Shown here piece by piece: positions 43,802-52,781 of a stretch of DNA of 64,000 nt. The first letter of the stretch is position 1. The number at the start of each line of letters is the position of its first letter. The stretch spans positions 35,005 through 99,004 of the forward strand of contig CAJTSL010000008.1 of the NCBI GenBank assembly GCA_910578845.1, in the 5' to 3' direction. The position numbers were made by a program, and so were the translations under genes. This DNA is from an uncultured Lachnospiraceae bacterium. Its GTDB lineage: Bacteria; Bacillota; Clostridia; Lachnospirales; Lachnospiraceae. A model generated the notes under the pieces. It had not been told where the DNA came from. It worked only from the letters and a program-made list of their open reading frames with translations, and did no database searches.

Positions 43802-45013
43802 ATGAGAGACAATGAGAATCGGAAATACATTAAACTTGGAATAACGGGTATTGTAGTTTTAGCAATAGCGATTGCCTGCGCCTTTTTCTTCTTTCAGATA
43901 CAAGAAGTCTTAATAGGCATACGGACTGTTACGAATATATTGAAGCCGTTCCTCTATGGAGCGGTGATCGCCTATTTGCTTACGCCTTTGTGCAATAAAT
44001 TAGAGAAAAAGCTGCATAAGGCTTTTGCCAAAAAGTCGGAACGGATCAAGAAAATGCTTTCTTTTGTAGCGATTATCATTTCCCTGATTTTCGCCTTGGC
44101 GCTTGTCTGGATGTTATTCATGCTCATCATCCCACAAGTATGGAAGAGCATTATGAAAATTGTCGATATGTTGCCGGGCAAGATTGAAATTGTCAGCAAC
44201 TGGATCAACAATATGCTCAGGGACCAGCCGGAGCTACAGCTTTACTTTGATACGGTCTGGAAACAGTTAGAGACGAATGTGGACAGCCTCTTAGAAGCTG
44301 ATTTTGCCCAGATCATACCGGGGATCTCAGGATTTTTGGGCGGCATCAGCGTACAGGTCATCGGTGTGTTCAATGGATTTAAGAATCTGTTCTTAGGTTT
44401 CTTGATCTCGGCTTATCTGCTGGCGAGCCGGAAACTGTTCGCGGCACAGGCGAAACTGATCCTGCATGGTGTCTTTAACGATAAGTGGGCGCGTATCCTG
44501 GAAGAAGAGGTGCGTTATATCGACAAGATGTTCAATGGGTTCTTCATGGGGAAAATCATAGATTCCGCGATCATTGGCGCGCTATGTTTCATTGGGACGA
44601 CTCTGCTTGGATTTGATTCCGCTGCTTTTATTAGCGTAGTGATTGGCGTCACGAATATTATCCCGTTTTTTGGCCCGCTGATCGGGGCGGTGCCGTGTGC
44701 GCTGTTGTTGCTGCTTGAGAATCCGATGCACTGTCTGTATTTCATTATTTTCATCATTGTATTGCAACAGCTCGACGGCAATGTCATCGGCCCGAAGATC
44801 CTTGGCAATGCCACTGGCGTATCCAGCTTCTGGGTGCTGTTCTCCATCCTTTTGTTCGGTGGGTTATGGGGGATTATCGGCATGGTCATTGGCGTCCCGT
44901 TATTTGCAGTGATATATGATGTGATCAGGAAGCTGGTTTACCGGGGACTGAAGAAACACTCTCACCAGAAAATGATCACACAATATCAGGAAGAATTCCA
45001 TCAGAAAGAATAA
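43802..45013 (+). CDS. AI-2E-family integral membrane transporter
   Basis: The 403-residue protein has about eight transmembrane segments: pairs near the N-terminus (about 15-40 and 45-60), one at about 85-115, then several from 190 to 385. It has the family-typical NIIPFFGPLIGAVPCALLLL and LDGNVIGPKILG near residues 280-335. Members export small molecules (the name comes from E. coli TqsA and AI-2) or ions. The substrate here is unknown. The start at 43802 is fixed by GGAGG at 43789-43793; a TTG at 43766 is upstream of that site. It lies between pyrF and pyrE, possibly by chance. Confidence 0.85.
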   Translation: MRDNENRKYIKLGITGIVVLAIAIACAFFFFQIQEVLIGIRTVTNILKPFLYGAVIAYLLTPLCNKLEKKLHKAFAKKSERIKKMLSFVAIIISLIFALALVWMLFMLIIPQVWKSIMKIVDMLPGKIEIVSNWINNMLRDQPELQLYFDTVWKQLETNVDSLLEADFAQIIPGISGFLGGISVQVIGVFNGFKNLFLGFLISAYLLASRKLFAAQAKLILHGVFNDKWARILEEEVRYIDKMFNGFFMGKIIDSAIIGALCFIGTTLLGFDSAAFISVVIGVTNIIPFFGPLIGAVPCALLLLLENPMHCLYFIIFIIVLQQLDGNVIGPKILGNATGVSSFWVLFSILLFGGLWGIIGMVIGVPLFAVIYDVIRKLVYRGLKKHSHQKMITQYQEEFHQKE

Positions 45014-45036
45014 CGTGAGAACTTCCGCCATACACA

Positions 45037-45065
45037 TTGAAACCTGTCCCGATTTATGGTAGACT
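45037..45065 (+). promoter_or_regulatory. Sigma-A promoter of pyrE
   Basis: TTGAAA (45037-45042) and TAGACT (45060-45065) are 17 bp apart, with a TGn extended -10. It lies 45 bp before the pyrE ATG. I see no PyrR-type attenuator in this short leader. Confidence 0.7.
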
Positions 45066-45109
45066 ATGGAAAGTAAACAGACAGCAAAAAGGAAAGGAGC
45101 CCATACACG

Positions 45110-45787
45110 ATGGAGCAGTATAAACAGGAATTTATTGAATTCATGGTAGATAGCCAAGTCCTTAAATTTGGTGATTTCACATTAAAGAGTGGCAGAAAGT
45201 CCCCTTTTTTCATGAACGCAGGCGCTTATGTGACAGGAGCGCAGCTCCGTAGGCTGGGCGAGTACTATGCCAAGGCGATCCATGACAAATATGGCTTAGA
45301 TTTTGATGTGTTGTTCGGACCGGCATATAAAGGCATTCCGCTCGCGGTGGCAACCGTGATGGCGCTTAGCGATTTATATGGGAAAGAAGTGAGATACTGC
45401 GCTAACCGCAAAGAAGTAAAGGATCATGGCGATACAGGAATCCTGTTAGGCAGTAAGCTAAACGATGGCGACCGGGTAGTCATTATTGAAGATGTGACAA
45501 CGTCGGGCAAGTCTATTGAAGAGACATTCCCGATCCTGAAAGCACAGGCAAATGTAGAAATCAAAGGCCTTATGGTATCGCTGAACCGTATGGAGAGAGG
45601 CCTGACTAGCACGAAGAGCGCGCTTGAGGAAATCAGTGATAAGTATGGGTTTGAAGCAAATGCCATTGTGACAATGGAAGAAGTGGTTGACTGCTTGTAC
45701 AATAAGCCGTATCAGGGCAGCATTTATATAGATGATGATTTGAAAGCGGCAATTGATGCATATTATGAGCAATATGGCATACAATAG
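45110..45787 (+). CDS. pyrE: Orotate phosphoribosyltransferase
   Basis: PyrE joins orotate and PRPP to give OMP, the step before PyrF. The 225-residue protein has the orotate-binding N-terminus (FGDFTLKSGRKSPFFMN) and the PRPP loop VVIIEDVTTSGKS at about residues 123-135. The length is normal. The start has AAAGGAG about 10 bp upstream. It has its own promoter and is not in one transcript with pyrF. Confidence 0.95.
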   Translation: MEQYKQEFIEFMVDSQVLKFGDFTLKSGRKSPFFMNAGAYVTGAQLRRLGEYYAKAIHDKYGLDFDVLFGPAYKGIPLAVATVMALSDLYGKEVRYCANRKEVKDHGDTGILLGSKLNDGDRVVIIEDVTTSGKSIEETFPILKAQANVEIKGLMVSLNRMERGLTSTKSALEEISDKYGFEANAIVTMEEVVDCLYNKPYQGSIYIDDDLKAAIDAYYEQYGIQ

Positions 45788-45889
45788 AATATTTGAACGG
45801 ATTTGACGAAGAGATGGATCGTTGGGACAACCGCGAAAAGCGTTTTTCGGTTATTGTGACCGAATATCATGGAAAAGGATGGTGACAGT

Positions 45890-46042
45890 ATGGAAGAGAA
45901 GACATATAGAACGATGGGAGGCGCTGGGGCAATGAATATTGCGGTCGGTGTCGTATCTTTGGTATTGGGAGTCACAAGCGGCATCTTGCTTATTATCGGT
46001 GGCGCGAAGCTTCTGGCAGGCAGAAGTAAAATTTTATTCTGA
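45890..46042 (+). CDS. Small single-span membrane protein
   Basis: The frame encodes 50 residues: MEEKTYRTMG, then a Gly/Val/Leu-rich segment at about residues 15-42 that forms one long or two short membrane helices, and the basic end AGRSKILF. It is too short for routine ORF listing but has a start, a weak GGATGG site upstream and an intrinsic terminator 15 bp after the stop. No family is recognised; it may be a small membrane regulator. Confidence 0.55.
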   Translation: MEEKTYRTMGGAGAMNIAVGVVSLVLGVTSGILLIIGGAKLLAGRSKILF

Positions 46043-46056
46043 GAGAACGGATTGAT

Positions 46057-46086
46057 AAGTCAGGCTGCTTTTTGCCTGACTTTTTT
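46057..46086 (+). terminator. Strong intrinsic terminator
   Basis: A 9-bp stem (46057-46065 with 46074-46082) is followed by T6 at 46081-46086. It ends transcription from the small membrane gene or pyrE. Confidence 0.88.
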
Positions 46087-46142
46087 AGAAAATTAAGAGT
46101 AGGCAGCGAAAAGACGCTTTTTGGGCAGCAGAGGGAGAGTTC

Positions 46143-46469
46143 ATGAACCATAAGAACAGTTATATGTTTACGAATAAAAGCCATACACAAAGAGGGATTA
46201 TGGCGACGATACTGGGCGTCATTTCCTTGGCGACGTTATTCTATGCTCTTTTCGTGAGCTATCAGAACGCGGGCGCGGTGCCGGGACAATATGGGGCGGC
46301 AGCGCTTTTGGCGACAGTCTATGCATTTGTCGGTGCGGCATTGGGCGTGGTTTCCCGGACAGAGAGAGATAAATTCTATTTTTTCTCTTATCTGGGCATT
46401 TTTCTGAATGTGCTGGCGCTTGCCGTCGTAAGCGCTTTCTTATACGCGGGAGCCTATGAAATAGGCTAG
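46143..46469 (+). CDS. Small three-span membrane protein of unknown function
   Basis: The 108-residue protein has three hydrophobic segments (about 22-42, 50-70 and 80-103) after a polar N-terminus rich in Asn, Lys and His. AGGGAG lies 6 bp before the ATG. It is 25 bp upstream of the M29 aminopeptidase and is probably co-transcribed with it. I do not recognise a characterised family. Confidence 0.72.
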   Translation: MNHKNSYMFTNKSHTQRGIMATILGVISLATLFYALFVSYQNAGAVPGQYGAAALLATVYAFVGAALGVVSRTERDKFYFFSYLGIFLNVLALAVVSAFLYAGAYEIG

Positions 46470-46494
46470 CCCGTAGAAAAAATGGAGGATTATG

Positions 46495-48588
46495 ATGCAG
46501 GAGAATATATCAGTAGAAGAGATCAAGGAATTAGAACAGGAACGGTTTGGATTAGCGGTTGAACGGATTGCACAGATGGCAGGAGAGCATATGTGTGAGG
46601 AACGCTATCAGGATTACTTCCGTAAGATGGCGGAGTTTGCCCTGTTGATGAAAAGGACATGGGATTTTGTAGAGAGCGGTGCTTTGTACCGGGCACCGAT
46701 AGAAGAGCTGCGTGAACATAACCGTGGATTGTATGAGGATATTTTGCCGGAGAACTATGAGCATAGCTATGCCAATCCTTCTTATGCGGCGGAATGCTTT
46801 GGTGAGCCGATGGGGCAGCTTTTATCCTTTGTCTGTGCGGAACTGCGGGGCATGATACCGGCCGCGTATGAGCAGTCGCTCTCCGGCATGGTCATCCGCA
46901 TGGAGCTTCTATTAGGGATTTACCAGATATTCGTGTGCGCGGCGCAGGAAGCGGACTCGCCGGCCGGGATTTTAGAGAAAGAAGCCAGGGAAACAGCATA
47001 TTGGTATGTCAGTGATTATTATGAGACCGCCAGCTTAGAAAAGGTGGAAGACCTTGTTTTGCCACAGCGGGATTTTGCAGCCCGGATTATCATGGAAAGT
47101 GATTTGTCAGACTTGCGATACCTGTATTATTATGGGGAATATGTGTCAGATAATGAAATAATGACGGCGGAACATCTATCAAAAGTGCCGGAAGAGACAG
47201 TGCGTCTTATGGCGGATACTTATACGGAAGGATACCGCATCGGCTTTGAAGTGGGCAACAAGGATATTTCCATCAAGAAAACCGTAAATATCCGTTATGG
47301 CCTTGGTTTTGAGAGAATGATCAGGATTGCGATTGATAACTTCGCCAAGATGGGGCTGAAACCGACAATTTACCGTTCTGCTTCGAATATCTTCCAGGGG
47401 CGTGACGTCAATAAAAACGGATATTTCGGGGCAAATCCGAATAAGCAGTTCGATTATGACCATAAAGAAGACCAGGCGTTGTTTTTAGATCGGCAGTTAG
47501 CGGAGAGGAAACTAGAATGCATACAGAATGCGTTTGAGAAATGGAAAGAAGCAGCAGGTGTTTTTGGCGGCCCTGCCGTTATTGATGTATTCGGAGAACA
47601 GCCTTTTGTGCCAAAGGCGAAAGAAGCGGCCTGCCGTTTTAATGAGAAGCAGCAGAAGCTTTCGGTAGAATACCTTTCAAAGGCAGGCGTTATTCAGAAC
47701 CAATATATCAAGGGCGATGAGAGAAGCTTTACGATCATTGCATTCCCGGTACCGGATATAGGGGAAGATTATAGCAGGATTTTCGATGAGATCATCCGCA
47801 TCAATACGTTGGACTATAAGCTTTATCAGGGTATCCAGCAGACAATGATAGATACGTTGGATAAAGGCGATTATGTCCTGATTAAAGGGATGGGAGAAAA
47901 CCGCACTGACCTAAAGGTAAAGCTGCATTCTTTGGCAAGACCGGACAAAGAGACGAATTTCGAAAATTGTGTTGCCGATGTGAATATCCCGGTCGGGGAG
48001 GTCTTTACCTCGCCACAGCTATCCGGGACAGAAGGTATTTTGCATGTTACCCGTGTTTTCTTGCACGAATTGGAATATAAGGACATCTCCATTCATTTCC
48101 GGGACGGTATGATTACGGGATATGATTGTGCGAATTTCCGGACAGAGGCAGAGAACAAGAAATATATAAAGGACAATGTGTTATTCCACCATGAGACGTT
48201 GCCATTAGGGGAGTTCGCGATCGGCACGAATACGACGGCTTATGTGGTTGCGAGAAAGTATGGCATTGAGAGCAAGATGCCTATCTTAATCGCAGAAAAG
48301 ACGGGGCCGCATTTCGCGGTAGGCGATACTTGCTATTCCCATGCAGAGGAAGTAAAAGTCTATAACCCGGACGGGAAAGAAATTGTGGCAAGGGACAATG
48401 AAGTTTCGCTTCTACGAAAGACTGACATGAGCAAAGCATATTATAACTGCCACACGGATATTACCATCCCTTATGATGAACTTGGGGAAGTGTCGGTAGT
48501 GACGAAAGAAAACGAGGTCATTCCGATTATCGTGGAAGGCAGATTTGTGTTGGCAGGATGCGAGGCATTGAACGAGGCGTTTGCATAA
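46495..48588 (+). CDS. M29-family metallo-aminopeptidase with a long N-terminal extension
   Basis: The C-terminal 400 residues match the M29 aminopeptidase family (AmpS/AmpT type). All the expected metal ligands are visible: Glu502 (PVGEVF), Glu573 (LGEFAIGTN), His606 (GPHFAVG), His653 and Asp655 (CHTDIT). These enzymes use two metal ions to remove N-terminal amino acids and act in the cytoplasm as dimers. The extra 290 N-terminal residues have no motif I recognise and make the protein much longer than the usual 400-420. GGAGG at 46484-46488 is 6 bp from ATG 46495 and 3 bp from 46492, so 46495 is chosen. Confidence 0.85.
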   Translation: MQENISVEEIKELEQERFGLAVERIAQMAGEHMCEERYQDYFRKMAEFALLMKRTWDFVESGALYRAPIEELREHNRGLYEDILPENYEHSYANPSYAAECFGEPMGQLLSFVCAELRGMIPAAYEQSLSGMVIRMELLLGIYQIFVCAAQEADSPAGILEKEARETAYWYVSDYYETASLEKVEDLVLPQRDFAARIIMESDLSDLRYLYYYGEYVSDNEIMTAEHLSKVPEETVRLMADTYTEGYRIGFEVGNKDISIKKTVNIRYGLGFERMIRIAIDNFAKMGLKPTIYRSASNIFQGRDVNKNGYFGANPNKQFDYDHKEDQALFLDRQLAERKLECIQNAFEKWKEAAGVFGGPAVIDVFGEQPFVPKAKEAACRFNEKQQKLSVEYLSKAGVIQNQYIKGDERSFTIIAFPVPDIGEDYSRIFDEIIRINTLDYKLYQGIQQTMIDTLDKGDYVLIKGMGENRTDLKVKLHSLARPDKETNFENCVADVNIPVGEVFTSPQLSGTEGILHVTRVFLHELEYKDISIHFRDGMITGYDCANFRTEAENKKYIKDNVLFHHETLPLGEFAIGTNTTAYVVARKYGIESKMPILIAEKTGPHFAVGDTCYSHAEEVKVYNPDGKEIVARDNEVSLLRKTDMSKAYYNCHTDITIPYDELGEVSVVTKENEVIPIIVEGRFVLAGCEALNEAFA

Positions 48589-48633
48589 CAATGCACGTTG
48601 GCAACGATAAATATTCTAGAAAGATATTGCGCA

Positions 48634-48660
48634 TTGACAGGAAATTTAGTAAACTATAAA
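48634..48660 (+). promoter_or_regulatory. Probable promoter of the purE-purM-purN-purD operon
   Basis: TTGACA at 48634-48639 is followed by TATAAA at 48655-48660 with a short 15-bp spacer. The leader of about 85 nt is too short for a purine riboswitch and I see none. Confidence 0.55.
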
Positions 48661-48751
48661 AAGAAATATGTCGCTTTTCCACCGCGAGTTTGCCGCTTAC
48701 GCGTGCAGGCTTGGAGGGGGACCGTACAGCAGAGAACGGAGGAATAGGGTT

Positions 48752-49252
48752 ATGGCACAGGTAGGGATTGTAATGGGCAGCGATTCGGATATGCCCGTTA
48801 TGGCGAAAGCAGCGGATCTATTGGAAGAACTTGGCATTTCTTATGAGATGAAGATTATTTCGGCACATAGGGAACCGGATGTGTTTTTTGAATATGCAAA
48901 GAGCGCAGAGAGCAAAGGCTTTAAAGTCATTATTGCAGGCGCGGGCAAGGCGGCGCATCTGCCGGGCATGTGTGCGGCGATCTTCCCTATGCCGGTCATC
49001 GGCATACCGATGAAAACCTCTGACCTGGGCGGCGTGGACTCTCTTTATTCTATAGTACAGATGCCTTCCGGCATCCCGGTAGCGACTGTTGCCATTAACG
49101 GCGGACAGAATGCAGGGATTCTGGCAGCGAAGATCCTCGCTACATCAGATGGCGCTTTACTAGAGAGATTAAAAGAGTATACGCAGAGCCTGAAGGAAAG
49201 CGTGCAGGAAAAGGACGCAAGGTTACAGGACGTCGGATATAAGAATTATTAA
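48752..49252 (+). CDS. purE: N5-carboxyaminoimidazole ribonucleotide mutase
   Basis: This class I PurE of 166 residues has GSDSDMPVM, SAHREPD and IIAGAGKAAHLPGM. It moves the carboxyl group of N5-CAIR to form CAIR in purine synthesis. PurK, its usual partner, is not in the window. The ATG at 48752 has GGAGG at 48738-48742, 9 bp upstream; the open frame from 48668 has no site. It leads the pur operon. Confidence 0.95.
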   Translation: MAQVGIVMGSDSDMPVMAKAADLLEELGISYEMKIISAHREPDVFFEYAKSAESKGFKVIIAGAGKAAHLPGMCAAIFPMPVIGIPMKTSDLGGVDSLYSIVQMPSGIPVATVAINGGQNAGILAAKILATSDGALLERLKEYTQSLKESVQEKDARLQDVGYKNY

Positions 49253-49281
49253 ATCAGTTAAAAGTTAGCGGAGGAAAAGGA

Positions 49282-50307
49282 ATGGATTACAAAACAGCAG
49301 GCGTCGATATAGAGGCAGGATATCAGGCAGTGGAGCTTATGAAAAAATATGTAAAGGAAACAACAAGACCGGAAGTGTTAGGTGGCATTGGCGGTTTTTC
49401 GGGCGCATTTTCGCTGGCGAAGATGAAAGACATGGAGAAGCCGACGCTTGTTTCCGGAACGGATGGCGTTGGAACGAAGCTAAAGCTTGCTTTTTTGCTG
49501 GATAAGCATGATACGGTGGGCATTGATTGTGTCGCTATGTGTGTGAACGATATTGCCTGTGCGGGTGGCGAGCCATTGTTTTTCCTGGATTATATAGCGT
49601 GTGGCAAAAATTTCCCTGAGAAGATTGCGACGATCGTGAAGGGCGTTTCTAACGGCTGTATACAGGCGGGAGCGGCTTTGATCGGAGGCGAGACGGCGGA
49701 AATGCCGGGATTTTATCCGGAAGACGAATATGATCTTGCCGGATTTGCAGTAGGGATCGTGGATGAGAAAAATTTGATTAGCGGAGAGCAGATCAGACCG
49801 GGAGACGCCTTAATCGGCATCGCATCTTCCGGCGTGCATAGCAACGGTTTTTCCCTTGTCAGGAAAGTATTTGAAATGACAAAGGAAAGCTTAGGCACTT
49901 ATTATGAAGAACTGGACGGGACGCTTGGCGAGGCACTGATCGCGCCGACTAAGATTTATGTCAAGGCGTTACGTTCTGTACGGGAATCGGGTGTTGTGAT
50001 CAAAGGATGCAGCCACATCACTGGTGGCGGTTTTTATGAAAATATTCCAAGGATGTTGCCGGAGGGGGCGAACGCGAAGATCATAAAGGATAGCTATCCA
50101 GTCCTGCCAATTTTCAAATTATTGCAAAGAACAGGCAATCTGGAAGAGAAAATGATGTATAATACTTATAATATGGGCATCGGCATGGTGCTTGCTGTTG
50201 AGAGCGCCGATGCGGATAAGGCTATGGAAGCGGTTCGGAAGGCAGGGGAGACGCCATACCTTATCGGGGAAGTGATTGCCGGAGAAAAAGGAGTTACTTT
50301 ATGTTAA
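49282..50307 (+). CDS. purM: Phosphoribosylformylglycinamidine cyclo-ligase
   Basis: PurM closes the imidazole ring of AIR using ATP. The 341-residue protein has the family motifs SGTDGVGTKLKLA, GGETAEMPG, GIASSGVHSNGFSLVR and HITGGGFYENIPR. The length is normal. It overlaps purN by 7 bp, so the two are translationally coupled. Confidence 0.96.
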   Translation: MDYKTAGVDIEAGYQAVELMKKYVKETTRPEVLGGIGGFSGAFSLAKMKDMEKPTLVSGTDGVGTKLKLAFLLDKHDTVGIDCVAMCVNDIACAGGEPLFFLDYIACGKNFPEKIATIVKGVSNGCIQAGAALIGGETAEMPGFYPEDEYDLAGFAVGIVDEKNLISGEQIRPGDALIGIASSGVHSNGFSLVRKVFEMTKESLGTYYEELDGTLGEALIAPTKIYVKALRSVRESGVVIKGCSHITGGGFYENIPRMLPEGANAKIIKDSYPVLPIFKLLQRTGNLEEKMMYNTYNMGIGMVLAVESADADKAMEAVRKAGETPYLIGEVIAGEKGVTLC

Positions 50308-50927
50308 GGGTACTTGCATGTGTTTCCGGAGGTGGTACGAATTTACAGGCGATGATAGATGCAATCACGCAGGGAACCGTTCGCAATGCGCAGATTGTTG
50401 GCGTGATCTGTAACAATAAGAATGCTTATGCGCTGGAACGTGCCAGGAATGCAGGGATTGATGCCATTTGCATTTCACCGAAAGAATATGCGGACAGAGA
50501 GACATTCCATCGGGAGTTTTTAGAAACAGTGAATATGAAAAAGCCGGATTTGATTGTGCTTGCCGGCTTTTTAGTCGTGTTACCGGAAGAAATGATCCGT
50601 ACATACCAGAACCGGATTATCAATATCCACCCTTCGCTGATCCCGGCTTTTTGCGGGAAGGGCTTTTATGGGCTGAAAGTGCATGAAGAAGCGCTAAAGA
50701 GGGGCGTGAAGGTAACGGGCGCCACAGTGCATTTTGTGGACGAAGGGACGGATACAGGCCCTATCATCTTACAGAAGGCTGTAGCAGTTGAAGCGGACGA
50801 TACACCGGAAGCTTTACAGAAAAGAGTCATGGAACAGGCAGAGTGGAAGCTTTTGCCACAGGCAATTGATCTGATTGCGAATGGCAAAGTGAAAATAGAA
50901 GACGGAAGGGTGTGGATAAAGGCATGA
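50301..50927 (+). CDS. purN: Phosphoribosylglycinamide formyltransferase
   Basis: PurN transfers a formyl group from 10-formyl-THF to GAR. Its 208 residues hold the N-terminal SGGGTNLQAMIDA phosphate loop, the catalytic Asn-Ile-His triad motif NIHPSLIPAF, and VHFVDEGTDTGPII with its catalytic Asp. The ATG lies inside the end of purM, and its stop overlaps the purD ATG by 4 bp. Confidence 0.96.
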   Translation: MLRVLACVSGGGTNLQAMIDAITQGTVRNAQIVGVICNNKNAYALERARNAGIDAICISPKEYADRETFHREFLETVNMKKPDLIVLAGFLVVLPEEMIRTYQNRIINIHPSLIPAFCGKGFYGLKVHEEALKRGVKVTGATVHFVDEGTDTGPIILQKAVAVEADDTPEALQKRVMEQAEWKLLPQAIDLIANGKVKIEDGRVWIKA

Positions 50928-52195
50928 AGGTATTGATCGTAGGCGGTGGCGGCAGAGAACATGCAATCGCAGCTAGTGTGGCGAAAAGCAAGAAAGTCGA
51001 TAAGATTTATTGTGCGCCGGGCAATGCCGGGATTGGCCAGATAGCGGAGTGCGTGCCAATCGGCGTGATGGAATTTGCCAAAATAGTAGATTTTGCGAAG
51101 CAAAAGGAAATTGACCTAACAATTGTAGCACCGGATGACCCACTGGTCGGCGGACTGGTAGATGAACTGGAAGCAGCAGGTCTGCGTGCTTTTGGGCCGA
51201 GGAAGAACGCGGCGATTCTAGAGGGAAGCAAGGCGTTTTCAAAAGATCTGATGAATAAATATCATATTCCGACAGCAGCGTATGAAACCTTTGATAATGC
51301 AAAAGAAGCGCTTGCTTATCTGGAAAATGCGGATATGCCGGTTGTATTAAAAGCAGACGGACTCGCGCTTGGCAAAGGCGTTTTGATCTGCCAGACATTG
51401 GAAGAAGCCAGGGAAGGCGTCAGGACGATCATGGAAGATAAGAAATTCGGCTCAGCGGGCAACCGGATGGTGATAGAAGAATTTATGACAGGACGGGAAG
51501 TTTCCGTGCTTTCTTTTGTAGATGGCAAGACGATCCGCATCATGTCATCGGCACAGGATCATAAACGCGCGGGAGACGGTGACACCGGATTGAACACGGG
51601 CGGCATGGGAACGTTCTCACCGAGCCCTTTTTATACAGAAGAAGTGGACAGTTTTTGCCGGGAACATATCTATCAGGCAACGGTGGATGCCATGGCAGCG
51701 GAGGGACGGCATTTTCACGGCGTTATCTTCTTCGGCTTGATGCTGACAGAGAAAGGGCCGAAGGTCTTAGAATTTAATGCGCGCTTTGGGGACCCGGAGG
51801 CGCAGGTCGTGCTGCCACGGATGAAAAATGATATCATTGATGTCATAGATGCGTGTATTGACGGCAATCTGGATAAGATTACGTTATCGTTTGAAGATAA
51901 TGCTGCGGTATGCGTGATCCTGGCTTCTGAAGGGTATCCGAATGCTTATGAGAAAGGCTATCCGATCACCGGATTGGAGCGGTTTAACGATAACGACAGT
52001 TATTTTTGCTTCCATGCGGGAACGAAGACGGATGGCGGAGATATTGTAACGAATGGAGGAAGGGTACTTGGCATTACGGCGACCGGGGCGACTTTGCAAG
52101 AGGCAAGAGCCAATGCTTATGAGGCTACGCAGTGGGTCGGATTTGCCAATAAATATATGAGGACAGATATCGGGAAAGCAATTGACGAAGCGTGA
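50924..52195 (+). CDS. purD: Phosphoribosylamine-glycine ligase
   Basis: PurD joins glycine to phosphoribosylamine to make GAR. The 423-residue ATP-grasp enzyme starts MKVLIVGGGGREHA and has VLKADGLALGKGV, GMGTFSPSPF and FNARFGDPEAQVVLPR. The ATG at 50924 overlaps the purN stop (ATGA), so 50912 is rejected as start. It ends the pur set here; purF, purL, purC, purH and purB are elsewhere. Confidence 0.96.
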   Translation: MKVLIVGGGGREHAIAASVAKSKKVDKIYCAPGNAGIGQIAECVPIGVMEFAKIVDFAKQKEIDLTIVAPDDPLVGGLVDELEAAGLRAFGPRKNAAILEGSKAFSKDLMNKYHIPTAAYETFDNAKEALAYLENADMPVVLKADGLALGKGVLICQTLEEAREGVRTIMEDKKFGSAGNRMVIEEFMTGREVSVLSFVDGKTIRIMSSAQDHKRAGDGDTGLNTGGMGTFSPSPFYTEEVDSFCREHIYQATVDAMAAEGRHFHGVIFFGLMLTEKGPKVLEFNARFGDPEAQVVLPRMKNDIIDVIDACIDGNLDKITLSFEDNAAVCVILASEGYPNAYEKGYPITGLERFNDNDSYFCFHAGTKTDGGDIVTNGGRVLGITATGATLQEARANAYEATQWVGFANKYMRTDIGKAIDEA

Positions 52196-52224
52196 GAATT
52201 TGCTAGTGAAAAGGGGGAAGGGAT

Positions 52225-52689
52225 ATGAATCATATAGCAGATTTTAAGGATTTGGATATTTATAACAGGCCGAGGAAGTGTTCTGAATGCGGGGGCATCA
52301 TGATCTTCAAAGGCTGTGGGGAGTACAAATGTGAGAAGTGCAGGAAAATCGCTTACGACGATTATGGGAAAGTCCGTAATTATGTGGAAAAGCATAGAGG
52401 GGCGACTGCGTCACAAGTATCGGAAGCAACGGGCGTTAAGCAGAAAACGATCCGTACCATGCTCAAGGAGTCGCGCTTAGAAATTGCGGACGGCTCTAAT
52501 TCGTTCATGAAATGTGAAATGTGCGGTGTCAGCATCCGCTCCGGAAGAGTCTGTAGCAAGTGCGAGATGGCATATAACAGATCGGTGGAGGAAAACGAGC
52601 GCAGAAGACGCGAGAAGATGATGGCAGGCTTTGGTATGGAAAATACGCAAGGCGAAGAGGGCGCAAAGAGATTTATACGTGACAAATAG
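52225..52689 (+). CDS. Zinc-ribbon/helix-turn-helix protein resembling flagellar-operon YvyF proteins
   Basis: In 154 residues, two Cys4 zinc motifs (CSECGG...CEKCRK at about 19-39, CEMCGV...CSKCEM at about 96-113) flank a central helix-turn-helix (about 48-80). The last 40 residues are highly charged. The layout matches the YvyF group encoded in Bacillus flagellar operons. Its DNA target is unknown. GGGGG precedes the ATG. It lies between purD and a surface protein gene, away from flagellar genes. Confidence 0.72.
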   Translation: MNHIADFKDLDIYNRPRKCSECGGIMIFKGCGEYKCEKCRKIAYDDYGKVRNYVEKHRGATASQVSEATGVKQKTIRTMLKESRLEIADGSNSFMKCEMCGVSIRSGRVCSKCEMAYNRSVEENERRRREKMMAGFGMENTQGEEGAKRFIRDK

Positions 52690-52781
52690 ATGCGCGTGAG
52701 AGAATGCGGCCTATTTGGATCCTTGCCTGTAGGTAGTAAAGAGGAATAGAAAGAAACAGAAGAAAGATACGAGGTATCAGA

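Noticed and set aside
48661..48751. Purine riboswitch before purE
   Set aside because: The leader is only about 85 nt and lacks the three-way junction pattern expected of such elements.
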